A stretch of DNA of 22,342 nucleotides from UBA9214 sp964443845 (GCA_964443845.1 CAYUFA010000040.1:1-22342), one strand, 5' to 3'; positions 1 through 7,320 are shown, counted from the first letter of the stretch. A program made the numbers and translations. The notes: generated by a model from the sequence alone, not told the origin.

Positions 1-851
1 AGCCAGACATACTGGTCCGGCGTGTCCGGTCCGAAGTGGATGTCCGCCACGTCACTCAGGTAGACCGGTTTGCCCTGGTGCAGGCCGACCACCAGCCCAC
101 CCACCTCGTCGGGGCTGACCAGGAAGGTTCCGGCCTGCACCGGGATCTCGCGGTTACCGGTGACCACAGCCCCGGCAGCGGTGGAAACGTTGGCACTGGT
201 CAGCGCGGCGCGCAGGTCATCCGGCGCGATATGGTAGGCCGCCAGGCGTGCCGGATCGATCGCCACGCGCACCACGCGCGCGACACCGCCGATGGTGTAG
301 ACGTCGCGGGTGCCCGGCACCCGCTTCAGCTCGGCCTCGACGGCATGCGCCACCTGGGTGAGTTCGTAGCCGCCGCGCGCGGGATCATCGGTCCACAGCG
401 TCAGCGTCACCACCGGCACATCGTCGATACCCTTGGGCTTGACGATCGGCTGCCCGATGCCGGCCCCGGGCGGCAGCCAGTCCCGGTGCGAATAGATCGC
501 GTTGTACAGGCGCACGATGGCATCGGTGCGCGGCTGGCCCACCTGGAACTCCACCGTGAGCACCGCCATGCCGCGGCGCGACACCGAGTAGATGTGTTTG
601 ACGCCCTCGATCTCCGAGAGCACCTGCTCGGCGGAGGTCGTCACCAGGTGCTCGACCTCGCGGGCGCTGGCACCCGGAAACGGGATGAAGACATTGGCGA
701 AGGTGACATTGATCTGCGGCTCTTCCTCGCGCGGGGTCACGGCCAGCGCAAACAGGCCGAGCAGGATGCCGACCAGCGCCAGCAGCGGCGTGATCTCGCT
801 GGTCAGGAAGCGGCGCGCAAGGCCGCCGGAAAAACCAAGCCGCTCACTCAT
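1..851 (-). CDS. RND efflux transporter permease, N-terminal part (runs off the window)
   Basis: This is the first 283 codons of an inner-membrane resistance-nodulation-division pump subunit, which uses the proton gradient to drive efflux; the rest lies left of position 1. The frame is open from an ATG at 851 to the edge. The protein begins MSERLGFSGGLARRFL, followed by the first membrane helix (about residues 20-40, LLALVGILLGLFALAV) and the family-typical TPREEEPQI entry to the periplasmic porter domain. FPGASAREVE, VKPKGIDDVPVVTL and PGTRDVYTIGG resemble the porter subdomains of hydrophobic/amphiphilic or heavy-metal RND pumps. The ATG overlaps the adaptor stop codon by 8 bases, so the two are translationally coupled. 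The substrate cannot be told from this fragment. Confidence 0.93.
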   Translation of the reverse strand, partial: MSERLGFSGGLARRFLTSEITPLLALVGILLGLFALAVTPREEEPQINVTFANVFIPFPGASAREVEHLVTTSAEQVLSEIEGVKHIYSVSRRGMAVLTVEFQVGQPRTDAIVRLYNAIYSHRDWLPPGAGIGQPIVKPKGIDDVPVVTLTLWTDDPARGGYELTQVAHAVEAELKRVPGTRDVYTIGGVARVVRVAIDPARLAAYHIAPDDLRAALTSANVSTAAGAVVTGNREIPVQAGTFLVSPDEVGGLVVGLHQGKPVYLSDVADIHFGPDTPDQYVW

Positions 852-1899
852 GCCGGGCTTCGCCCTGCGCGTTCTTGAGCGCGATGGCGGCCGCGACCGG
901 GTCGAGCGCGACGTCCTCGCCGGCCGACAGGCCCGCCAGGATCTCCTGGCGCCCGCCCGCGACCACGCGCCCCGCACGCACCTGGCGCAGGTGGATGCCG
1001 GAGGCATCGACGACGTACACGCCGGTGACCTCGCTGCGGTGCACCACGGCCTGCACGGGCACCAGCAGGCGCTGCGTGGTACCGGTGGTGACGGCCACCT
1101 TCACCGACATGCCGGGATACAGCGGCTGCTCCAGCGTGGGCAATTGCAGGCGCACCAGAAAGGTATGGCTGTCCGCGTCCGCACGCGGGGCAATGGTCAC
1201 CTTCTGGGCCGCGACGCGCGTACCGTCCGCTCCGGGCAGCAGCACGCTGGCGGCCTGTGTCCGCCGCAGGCTCGCCACGAGGCTCTGCGGCACCTGCACG
1301 GACACGCGCAGCGCATCCAGCGACAGGCCGGTCATCAACGGGGTGCCGGGTTGTACGGTCTCACCCGGCTCGACCGTGCGCTTGACGACGATTCCGCTGT
1401 AGGGCGCGCGGATCTGCGTGTGCTCCAGCTGCTCCCGGGCCGTGGCCACCTGCGCGCGCGCGGCGGCCAGCCCCGCCTGCGCACTCTTGTACTCGGCGTT
1501 TGCCGCATCGACGGTGGACTTGCTCACAGCCTGCTCCTTGAGCAGGACCTGCTTGCGGTGCAGGTCATCGGCCGCCTTCTGGTACCGCGCCCGGGCATCC
1601 TGCAGGCCGCTGTCGGCCTTGGCCAGGCCGGCCTGCTGCTCGGTGTCGCGCAACTGGACGATCACCGTGCCCTTGGGGACATAGTCATCCACGTCGAAAC
1701 GGACCTCGGTGACCCGGCCGGCCGTCTGCGCGGCCACCGTGGACTGGTTGACCGCCTCGACCAGACCGGCCAGCACGGTCTCAACCGGGACCGCGACCCG
1801 CGCGACGGGTGCGGTGTTCAGGTCGAGCGCCTGCGCGCCGGGTGACCACAACAGCAGCAGAACGAGGGACCAGTACAGTGTAGACGGGTGTCCAGTCAT
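844..1899 (-). CDS. RND efflux periplasmic adaptor (HlyD/membrane fusion protein family)
   Basis: This 351-residue adaptor would link the inner-membrane RND pump encoded just downstream to an outer-membrane channel. From the chosen ATG there is a signal peptide (MTGHPSTLYW, then a LLLL core, cleavage near AQA). A split biotinyl-lipoyl-like domain follows (AAQTAGRVTEVRFDVDDYV and later TQIRAPYSGIVVKRTVEPGE), interrupted by an alanine-rich coiled-coil hairpin at about residues 85-160. After these come the beta-barrel and membrane-proximal domains. An in-frame ATG 36 bases upstream (1935) would add MYSLTINRLEPD ahead of the signal peptide. The start at 1899 is preferred because GGAG lies six bases ahead and because it puts the signal peptide at the N-terminus. 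No outer-membrane channel or regulator gene is visible. Confidence 0.93.
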   Translation of the reverse strand: MTGHPSTLYWSLVLLLLWSPGAQALDLNTAPVARVAVPVETVLAGLVEAVNQSTVAAQTAGRVTEVRFDVDDYVPKGTVIVQLRDTEQQAGLAKADSGLQDARARYQKAADDLHRKQVLLKEQAVSKSTVDAANAEYKSAQAGLAAARAQVATAREQLEHTQIRAPYSGIVVKRTVEPGETVQPGTPLMTGLSLDALRVSVQVPQSLVASLRRTQAASVLLPGADGTRVAAQKVTIAPRADADSHTFLVRLQLPTLEQPLYPGMSVKVAVTTGTTQRLLVPVQAVVHRSEVTGVYVVDASGIHLRQVRAGRVVAGGRQEILAGLSAGEDVALDPVAAAIALKNAQGEARHE

Positions 1900-1926
1900 G
1901 TCGGGCTCCAGTCGGTTGATCGTTAG

Positions 1927-1954
1927 TGAATACAACTACTTGTATAGTCAGCAA
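1927..1954 (-). promoter_or_regulatory. Candidate promoter with overlapping operator for the RND operon
   Basis: Read on the minus strand, TTGCTG (1949-1954) and TATTCA (1927-1932) are separated by 16 bases, 28 bases upstream of the adaptor ATG. An imperfect palindrome, ATACAA-4-TTGTAT (1930-1945), lies across the spacer and the -10 box. Its position fits an operator for a repressor such as a TetR-family protein, which commonly controls RND operons, but no regulator gene is in view. The site lies directly after the stop codon of the 47-aa peptide gene. This is inference from pattern only. Confidence 0.4.
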
Positions 1955-1959
1955 CCGCC

Positions 1960-2103
1960 TCAGTCGCCATCCCCTCCGGGGGGTGAGTTGTCACTGCAGA
2001 AAGCGCCCTTGCGGTTGCACAGGTAGATGAACAGCCCGACGAGCAACACGACCAGAATAATCCCCGCCTGCGTCAAAGTATCCAGTGACCATTCCATGGG
2101 CAT
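1960..2103 (-). CDS. Small single-pass membrane protein (47 aa), unknown function
   Basis: A 47-residue protein beginning MPMEWSLDTLTQAG, with one hydrophobic helix (about residues 14-31, IILVVLLVGLFIYLC), a basic NRKG motif and a short tail rich in Gly, Pro and Asp that holds a second cysteine. The start at 2103 is chosen because a perfect GGAGGT lies six bases ahead; longer in-frame starts up to 2169 lack this. It is co-oriented with the RND operon, 60 bases upstream of the adaptor, and has its own candidate promoter. I do not recognise the family. The size and single helix recall small accessory subunits of membrane complexes, but this is only a resemblance. Confidence 0.6.
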   Translation of the reverse strand: MPMEWSLDTLTQAGIILVVLLVGLFIYLCNRKGAFCSDNSPPGGDGD

Positions 2104-2140
2104 CACGCGACCTCCGTTAATCGGCATATAATTAATTTCT

Positions 2141-2169
2141 AATGTATGGGTCGGGACCGGGAATTGCAA
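2141..2169 (-). promoter_or_regulatory. Candidate sigma-70 promoter for the 47-aa membrane protein
   Basis: On the minus strand, TTGCAA (2164-2169) and TACATT (2141-2146) are 17 bases apart. Transcription would start near 2134, about 30 bases before the GGAGGT-preceded ATG at 2103. Downstream sequence is AT-rich (TTAATTATAT). It was read by eye and not scored. Confidence 0.5.
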
Positions 2170-2191
2170 GCACCGGCCCGCCGGGCTGACG

Positions 2192-3046
2192 CTAGCCCCG
2201 GTTCAGCAGGAGCAGGGTGGCGAGGATGGCGATCACCAGGGCCAGCGCGGCCATCCACAGGAACTGCTGCAGGTGCCGCTGCTGTCCATGCAGGAGGGCG
2301 CGGATCTCCGCGAGCTGCTGGCGCAGCAGCGTATGTTCCGATTCGAGCCGTTTTTCCAGTGCGATCAGTCTGTTATCGGTGGCATCGTGGTGAGCGGCGG
2401 CCGCGGCACGGTACTCTTCGACGCGCTGCGCCTGCTCCGCCACGCCTGCCCGGACGCTGCCGATGGCTTCCCCGGAGGCTGCACACCGGCTGGCGGTCTC
2501 CGCCAGGGTGGTTTCCAGCCCCTGGCCATGCTGTTCCGCGGCGTCCTGCCGGCGGGCAAGTTCTTCGTCCCGGGTTTCCAGGCGGCTGGCGGCCTCGGCC
2601 AGCGAGGTCCTGAAGGCCTGCAATTGCTCACGCGCGGAATCCTGCAGGAACTTGATCTGGTTGAGCCTCGACTCCACCCGGCCGGTGGCCTCGGCCAGCG
2701 CCGTCTCCAGCGCCGCAACCCGTTCCCCGTCCGTAACCCGGGCCGCCTGCAACCCGGCCAGCCGCTGTTCGAGCTCGTTCAACCGGCCCGTTTCCGTGGC
2801 CCTGTCCGCCTCGGTGCGCCGCTGGACCTGCTCGAGCACATCCAGCCGGTGATGCTCCGTCAGCCGGAACTGCTCGGCATCGGCGCGAATGCGTTCCAGC
2901 GTACCGGCATGGCTCTGGATCTCGGTGGACAGCAGCAGCAGGTCCTGCTCGAGGTCTTGCGGACGCGGCCGGGAGTCGCTGCGCTGCCCGAGGGTGCTCC
3001 GGACACCGGCAATCAGCCCGGACCAGAATTGCGCTAGTTTTTCCAA
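2192..3046 (-). CDS. Tail-anchored coiled-coil protein, unknown function
   Basis: A 284-residue protein with almost continuous heptad-like sequence rich in Glu, Arg, Ala, Leu and Gln from about residue 30 to 260. It ends in one hydrophobic helix (about 263-281, WMAALALVIAILATLLLL) and a four-residue tail. There is no signal peptide, so the topology is most likely a cytoplasmic rod tethered to the inner membrane by its C-terminus. The start codon is TTG, supported by AAGGA six to seven bases ahead; an in-frame TAA seven codons upstream rules out a longer form except from a CTG. It is divergent from the amidase/MamK-like pair with a 172-bp shared intergenic region. A link to that actin, for example as a membrane adaptor, is plausible but inferred from position only. 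Confidence 0.8.
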   Translation of the reverse strand: MEKLAQFWSGLIAGVRSTLGQRSDSRPRPQDLEQDLLLLSTEIQSHAGTLERIRADAEQFRLTEHHRLDVLEQVQRRTEADRATETGRLNELEQRLAGLQAARVTDGERVAALETALAEATGRVESRLNQIKFLQDSAREQLQAFRTSLAEAASRLETRDEELARRQDAAEQHGQGLETTLAETASRCAASGEAIGSVRAGVAEQAQRVEEYRAAAAAHHDATDNRLIALEKRLESEHTLLRQQLAEIRALLHGQQRHLQQFLWMAALALVIAILATLLLLNRG

Positions 3047-3138
3047 CAGTCTTCCTTTTGTTTATTGTATTGTTTTGTATTGCTTTCCTACCCGCACCGC
3101 GCGCATGATCCCGGGCGGGGGTGCCTTGTCATTCTTTC

Positions 3139-3147
3139 TTTATACCA
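3139..3147 (-). promoter_or_regulatory. Possible extended -10 element for the coiled-coil gene
   Basis: The minus strand reads TGGTATAAA here, an extended -10 motif, about 90 bases upstream of the TTG start at 3046. No good -35 box is seen. The leader between them contains the AT-rich direct repeat TTGTATTG (plus strand, about 3065-3082). Confidence 0.3.
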
Positions 3148-3218
3148 GAAATACACCGGGAAACGACGCCAGGTTCCGTGCGCCACGCCCTTGAGCGGAG
3201 CCGGTTTGTTATCGCAGA

Positions 3219-4433
3219 ATGACCAGCATCATTCACCTTCACTCCGTGCCGGACCCTGCCGCATTCAGCCGGCGTGCCCGCGGGCTTATGGACCATCATA
3301 CCGAAACCAAACAACAGGTATTGCGGGGGGTCTTTGAGGATAACGCGGGGATCCCCCGCACCTTCCACGGCCGGGGCCGGTTGCGGTCCGGCGCTGGCGG
3401 GCGCCCGGCCAGCCGGCATCCGTACCGCCAACGGGTGACGCTGGTCGTTTTCTTGGGCCTGCTGGCCCTGTTCGGCTTCAGCTTCCGGATGGTCACGGTG
3501 GACAGCAACGGCCCGGTGGCCATGCAGCTGGCGGCCCTGCCCCCCGACCTGCTGACGGAGCCGGGGAATGCCTTCCCCGGCAGCGCACCGCCCGCCGGCA
3601 CACCGTCCCCCCGGCCCGATCGGGGTGCCCCCGTCACCACGGGTCAGTACGACGCCATGCTCGCCCACCTCGGGATCCCGATGGCCGACCTGTTCAATCT
3701 CCGGATCCGGACGATCGTCATCGATCCGGGCCATGGCGGTATCGATCCGGGCGCCCGGGGTCGCCATGGCCTGAAGGAAAAGGACGTGGTGCTGGACATC
3801 GCGAAACGGCTCCGGGACAAACTCGCCGGCTACGGCAAGTACCGGGTCCTGCTCACCCGGGAAGACGACCGGAAAGTCTACCTGAAACAGCGGGTGGCCT
3901 TCGCCAAGGAGCACCACGCGGACCTGTTCATCTCGATCCATATCAACGCCCTGCCGGCCGGTTCCCCGGACCTCGATTATGTCGAAACCTACTACTTCGG
4001 CCCGGACGCCGATGCGCACTCGCTCGCGCTGGCGGAGCGGGAGAACCGCGATTCGGACTACCTGATCGGGGACTTTCGCAAGGTCATCGCCAGGATCGGC
4101 GACACCCTGAAAACCGAGGAATCGAAGCAGCTCGCCGGCTTCATTCACGACCGGCTCTACCGCAACCTCAGGCGCTTGAATCCGGGGCTGCTGGATGCCG
4201 GGTCCAAGACCGGACCATTTGTGGTACTTTTGGGCGTCGAAGTGCCGAGCGTGCTGGTGGAGGTGTCCTGCATCAGCAACCCGGCAGAGGAAATCCGGCT
4301 GGGCAAGCCCGGGTATCGCGACAAGGTCGCGGACTACCTGAAGACGGGTATCGTGGACTACCTGGAACAGCGCGCCCGCCACAGGACCATACAGAGAGGA
4401 ACAACCGAACATGTCGCCGAGCAAGAAAGATAA
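3219..4433 (+). CDS. Membrane-anchored N-acetylmuramoyl-L-alanine amidase (Amidase_3)
   Basis: A zinc amidase predicted to cut the bond between MurNAc and L-Ala in peptidoglycan. From the start at 3219 (404 aa) there is a basic cytoplasmic segment of about 70 residues, one membrane helix (about 73-91, TLVVFLGLLALFGFSF), a Pro/Gly-rich linker to about 165, then the catalytic domain in the periplasm. The family motifs are intact: IDPGHGGIDPGARG with zinc ligand H172, E187 in GLKEKD, H241 in SIHINA, and the catalytic E348 in VLVEVSCISNPAEE. It lacks the AMIN domain and cleavable signal of AmiC. The start is uncertain: neither 3219 nor the ATG at 3288 has a good ribosome site. Its end overlaps the MamK-like gene by 23 bp, implying coupled translation. 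Confidence 0.9.
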   Translation: MTSIIHLHSVPDPAAFSRRARGLMDHHTETKQQVLRGVFEDNAGIPRTFHGRGRLRSGAGGRPASRHPYRQRVTLVVFLGLLALFGFSFRMVTVDSNGPVAMQLAALPPDLLTEPGNAFPGSAPPAGTPSPRPDRGAPVTTGQYDAMLAHLGIPMADLFNLRIRTIVIDPGHGGIDPGARGRHGLKEKDVVLDIAKRLRDKLAGYGKYRVLLTREDDRKVYLKQRVAFAKEHHADLFISIHINALPAGSPDLDYVETYYFGPDADAHSLALAERENRDSDYLIGDFRKVIARIGDTLKTEESKQLAGFIHDRLYRNLRRLNPGLLDAGSKTGPFVVLLGVEVPSVLVEVSCISNPAEEIRLGKPGYRDKVADYLKTGIVDYLEQRARHRTIQRGTTEHVAEQER

Positions 4434-5430
4434 CATGCTGTACGTCGGGATCGACCTGGGCACTTCCCGGTCGGTGGTATGCGCCAGCAACGGAAACCGC
4501 AAGTGGGTGGACAGCTACGTGGGCTGGCCGAAGGATTTCGTGGCCAGGAAGATGCTCGGCAAACGCGTGCTGTTCGGCAGCGAGGCCCTGGAGCACCGGC
4601 TGGCCCTCGAACTGTCGCGCCCGCTGCGCAACGGGGTCATCACGGAAGGCACCGAGCGTGACGAGGCAGCCGTGCATGAACTGATCGACCACCTGGTCGA
4701 ACTGGCCGGCGCCGGTCCGGATGAAGAACTCTGCATTGCGGTCGGCGTGCCGGCCGAGGCGCTCAAGGTCAACAAGATCGCCATCAGGAACGCGGTGGCC
4801 CGTCATGCCAAGAAACTGATGGTGGTCTCCGAACCCTTCTCCGTGGCTTACGGACTGGGCACGCTGGACAATACCATGATCATCGATATCGGCGCCGGCA
4901 CCGTGGATTTCTGCATCATGCATGGCACCGTGCCATCGGAAGAGGACCAGCGCAGCATCACCATGGCGGGCGACTACGTGGACGAGCAATTGCTCAAGCT
5001 GCTGAGTGAAAAACACCCGGAGGCCGACTTCTCCCTCAACACGGCGCGCAAGTTCAAGGAAAAGCACGGCTTCGTGGGCGACTCGAAGCGCCGGGTCAAG
5101 ATCGAGGCCCCGGTGGACGGCAAGTTCACGGAATTCGACATCACCAACGAAATTCGCAAGGCCTGCGAGAGCACCATGCCCGCCGTCGTCGAAACCGCCA
5201 TCAACCTGATTGCGAGCTTCGACCCGGATTTCCAGGAAAGCGTGCGCAACAACATCGTCGTGGCCGGCGGCGGCAGCCAGCTCGCAGGCCTGGATACCTA
5301 CCTGACCGAGGCTACGAAGCCATTCGGCCCCTGCAAGATCACCTGCATCACCGACCCGCTGTTTGCCGGCGCAGACGGCGGCCTGCAGCTGGCGATAGAC
5401 ATGCCCGAGGAATTTCTCGAAAAGCTGTAA
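4411..5430 (+). CDS. mamK: MamK-family bacterial actin-like protein
   Basis: A 339-residue actin-fold ATPase. It matches MamK, the actin that aligns magnetosomes, along its length as I recall that family: YVGIDLGTS (phosphate 1, residues 11-19), PLRNGVI, VVSEPFSVAYGL, MIIDIGAGTVDF (phosphate 2, 156-167), GTVPSEEDQ, AGDYVDE and NNIVVAGGGSQLAGL (adenosine motif). E141 and D159 have the same spacing as the ATPase residues E143 and D161 of Magnetospirillum MamK, so it is probably an active, filament-forming ATPase. The start at 4411 has GAGAGG ahead and gives an N-terminal extension like that of MamK; an ATG at 4435 is the alternative. No other magnetosome gene is present, so a magnetosome role should not be assumed. 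The overlap with the amidase suggests a job tied to the envelope. MreB is less likely given these motifs. Confidence 0.85.
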   Translation: MSPSKKDNMLYVGIDLGTSRSVVCASNGNRKWVDSYVGWPKDFVARKMLGKRVLFGSEALEHRLALELSRPLRNGVITEGTERDEAAVHELIDHLVELAGAGPDEELCIAVGVPAEALKVNKIAIRNAVARHAKKLMVVSEPFSVAYGLGTLDNTMIIDIGAGTVDFCIMHGTVPSEEDQRSITMAGDYVDEQLLKLLSEKHPEADFSLNTARKFKEKHGFVGDSKRRVKIEAPVDGKFTEFDITNEIRKACESTMPAVVETAINLIASFDPDFQESVRNNIVVAGGGSQLAGLDTYLTEATKPFGPCKITCITDPLFAGADGGLQLAIDMPEEFLEKL

Positions 5431-5470
5431 GGCAACACTCGCGGACGATCGACCTGCCCGGAGGTCAGAC

Positions 5471-5550
5471 TGCCTTGCAGAAGCCGCCCTGGCGGCGCGG
5501 CAGGGTGGGTTCGAGGGGAATCGCCTGCCGGCCCAGGTCCCTGCAAGGCA
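5471..5550. repeat. Nested inverted repeats downstream of the actin gene
   Basis: A perfect 10-bp inverted repeat, TGCCTTGCAG (5471-5480) with CTGCAAGGCA (5541-5550), encloses a second perfect hairpin, GCCGCC-CT-GGCGGC (5483-5496). There is no T-run, so it is not a standard intrinsic terminator. It may stabilise or end the amidase/actin transcript, or be a repeat element. Confidence 0.5.
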
Positions 5551-5559
5551 TCTTATGGG

Positions 5560-5587
5560 GTAGGAGCGCTCTTCGAGCGCGACAGGC
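5560..5587. repeat. REP-like palindrome
   Basis: GTAGGAGCGCTCTTCGAGCG followed by CGACAGGC has the GTAGGAG head and GCGCTC-TTC-GAGCGC hairpin typical of repetitive extragenic palindromes in gammaproteobacteria, for example the GTAGGAGCGG...CCGCGA type. Such elements sit between genes and often mark transcript ends. Confidence 0.6.
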
Positions 5588-5719
5588 CCCGAACAGATGC
5601 CGGCTCAACCGGTCTGTGCAACGCAGGTATTGCCTGCAGGGTTGATTCGGGCTTCATCCGAACACGGCCCGCCGGCGGGAACCTGAATTCTGCACATCTC
5701 AACCAAAGAAACTTTCCCT

Positions 5720-5944
5720 TCATGCAAAAGTGCAAAAGGGGGACGGAGGAATTTTATGCATGTATGCTTTCTCCATCCATTCCCATCGTTTTGCTTTCGG
5801 ATTTCCCCCGCAGATAAAACTCCTCCGCCCCCTTTTCTCTGTCGAAGTCGTCGATGTAGCCTGGGGCGCGGCCGCGGCAGCTGCTGACACGACCAGTGCC
5901 GTCACCCAAAGTGCCGTTGTTTCCCAGCGGGTATGAAATTTCAT
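5720..5944 (-). pseudogene. Possible small secreted protein, perhaps frameshifted
   Basis: An ATG at 5944 opens a 74-codon frame whose first 26 residues look like a Sec signal peptide (MKFHTRWETTALWVTALVVS, then alanines). The rest of that frame is unremarkable. Moving one base at the CGCGCCCC tract (about 5862-5869) enters another frame, PGYIDDFDREKGAEEFYLRG..., that ends at 5754 and reads more like protein. I infer either a frameshifted gene or a sequencing indel, giving an intended secreted peptide of about 60 residues. The family is not recognised. The start sits directly after a perfect hairpin (5945-5963). Confidence 0.3.
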
Positions 5945-5963
5945 GACTCACCCTTGGTGAGTC
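5945..5963. promoter_or_regulatory. Perfect 8-bp inverted repeat directly upstream of an ATG
   Basis: GACTCACC-CTT-GGTGAGTC is a perfect hairpin with a three-base loop. On the minus strand it ends exactly one base before the ATG at 5944, and AAGGG falls in the loop and adjoining stem, so folding could hide the ribosome site. It could equally be a protein-binding site or a repeat. It is followed by another palindrome, TGAAATTTCA (5934-5943). Confidence 0.35.
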
Positions 5964-6471
5964 GTAATCGCGCAGCTGGTGGTGCCAGGCCTGATCTGCC
6001 TCGAGATCGCCTGCAGGAACCCGGCATTCACCGCCTCGCATGGGATGAGCGTCCACAACGACCCGTGTATACATATAGAGGTCGGCCGAACCGGCGAGCA
6101 CTATGGAGGGTTCCCTGATCATCGCTTTCACACCGAATGATCGATTCGGGTCGGTAGCGATATTTCGTCAACTGTATGCAGATATGGAACCAGAGTCCGT
6201 CATGGGGTACCGGTTCAACCGGTCTGCTCAGAAATGAATCGAGTTGGCTCGGAACCCGGCTAAAACCTGCAATCCCCTGCGCTGTCGGCCACTTCCGGAA
6301 CGACGCAACTCCAGTCATTCACATCACGTAATGCCTGGCCACGAGAATGGCCATTCTCTGTCAGTGCCTGTCAACAATGAATCCATTCGAGCGGGATTTC
6401 TGAATACCCGGACAGGCACATTGCCATCATAGCCAGAGAAATTGGCTGGATGCCAAACGGATTGCTGAAAA
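5964..6471. other. Gene-poor stretch, no supported gene
   Basis: Open frames here are short, have no convincing ribosome sites and resemble no known protein. AACCGGTCTG occurs at about 6213 and also at about 5607, flanking the gene-poor region. Base composition is visibly less GC-rich than in the flanking genes. I see no tRNA, array or clear promoter. Confidence 0.5.
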
Positions 6472-7079
6472 TCAACTGCGCAATTTCTTGCGCCTTGACG
6501 CCGCAAACAAGCCCAGGAAACCTGAACCGAACAACCAGACAGCTGCCGGCACGGGTACTACGACTGCATACAGACCCTGCCCGTTGAGTGAAGCCTGAAC
6601 ACCTGTACCGGTGATTGAGCTGCCACTGTTTTGATATAAAACCGATACACCGTCAAAGACAGGATGTGTTGCACCGGTCACATCAATATTTCCTGCAATA
6701 CCGTTATACCCGCTGGCAAATGATAGCCCGAATGCATTCAGGAAAGGATTCCAGACGGATGCTTCCGAGAGGACCGCTGTACCGCCTGCCAGATATACAT
6801 TGCCCCCCGATCTTGCATAGTCAATCAATGTGTCAATCTCGGTCGCGTTTAATGCATATCCACCCAGAAAGATAGCATCAAATCCGGCTATATTCTGTTG
6901 TGTGAACGCAAAACCAGTACCCGTGGTATATGTATACCCGGCTGCGCTCATTGTGTTGACAAGGCTGCTTTGCGTAAAACCGAAATTATTTGTATATGCG
7001 TGAAACACTCCTCCCGTGCCGTCTCCGAATGCGCTTGCGAGATTATTAACAAATTGATCTGTATCTCCGGGCGCATCGG
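6472..7079 (-). pseudogene. PEP-CTERM sorting-domain protein, 5' end lost
   Basis: The C-terminus, VPVPAAVWLFGSGFLGLFA followed by a basic tail, is a VPxPA-type PEP-CTERM signal: exosortase recognition motif, membrane helix, then Arg/Lys. Exosortase cleaves such tails on proteins destined for the cell surface or exopolysaccharide matrix. Upstream, the frame stays open and protein-like to about 7079 (GDTDQFVNNLASAFGDG) but has no plausible start and no signal peptide. It merges there into a transposase remnant in another frame. An internal GTG at 7008 (GGAGGA ahead) could start a 178-residue form, but it would lack a signal peptide. The remaining body (IFLGGYALN, GGNVYLAGGT, HPVFDGV) vaguely recalls glutamine-amidotransferase-like folds; function unknown. 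No exosortase gene lies in the window. Confidence 0.75.
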
Positions 7080-7168
7080 CGTGCCACCCCGGCCTGGGGC
7101 AGGCCCTGTTCCAACAGGCGCGCGGCCCGCAGTCTTCGGCGTTGCAGTGCTTTCAGATCGCGTTTCAT
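7046..7168 (-). pseudogene. IS630-type transposase, N-terminal remnant
   Basis: From an ATG at 7168 (GGAGCGAGG ahead) 40 codons read MKRDLKALQRRRLRAARLLE then QGLPQAGVARRC, which is the start of the helix-turn-helix domain of IS630-family transposases. Similarity stops near 7072, just before the recognition helix would begin. A short meaningless tail then ends at TAA (7046). The junction lies where the PEP-CTERM frame begins, so the insertion or a later deletion probably removed that gene's 5' end. Confidence 0.65.
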
Positions 7169-7283
7169 GCCTCGCTCCGCTCGCCATTCTCACACAACTC
7201 CCATGACAAGCAGAACGGGAAAAGTGTCAGCCATTTATGTATGGCGCAATAGTTGCGACACCAGTATTGAAAACGGAGATGTA

Positions 7284-7320
7284 CCACTGCTGTCCCACAA
7301 ACTCCCTCTCCCTCCGGGAG
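7284..7320. repeat. 37-bp repeat, copy 1 (truncated hairpin)
   Basis: This stretch, from CCACTGCTGTCCCACAAACT to CCTCCGGGAG, is identical over 37 bases to 22254-22290. The second copy continues into the complete hairpin CCCTCTCCC-TCC-GGGAGAGGG; this one diverges after GGGAG. The CCCTCTCCC palindrome belongs to a widespread type of intergenic repeat. Confidence 0.8.

Noticed and set aside
3129..4502. Minus-strand open frame of 457 codons opposite the amidase
   Set aside because: Antisense to a gene with a complete set of zinc-amidase motifs; no recognisable domain, no ribosome site.
3219..5430. Part of a magnetosome gene cluster
   Set aside because: Apart from the MamK-like actin none of the flanking genes is a mam, mms or mad gene, and the actin is coupled to a cell-wall amidase.
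6028..6318. Minus-strand 96-codon frame
   Set aside because: No ribosome site, no signal or domain, composition like random sequence.
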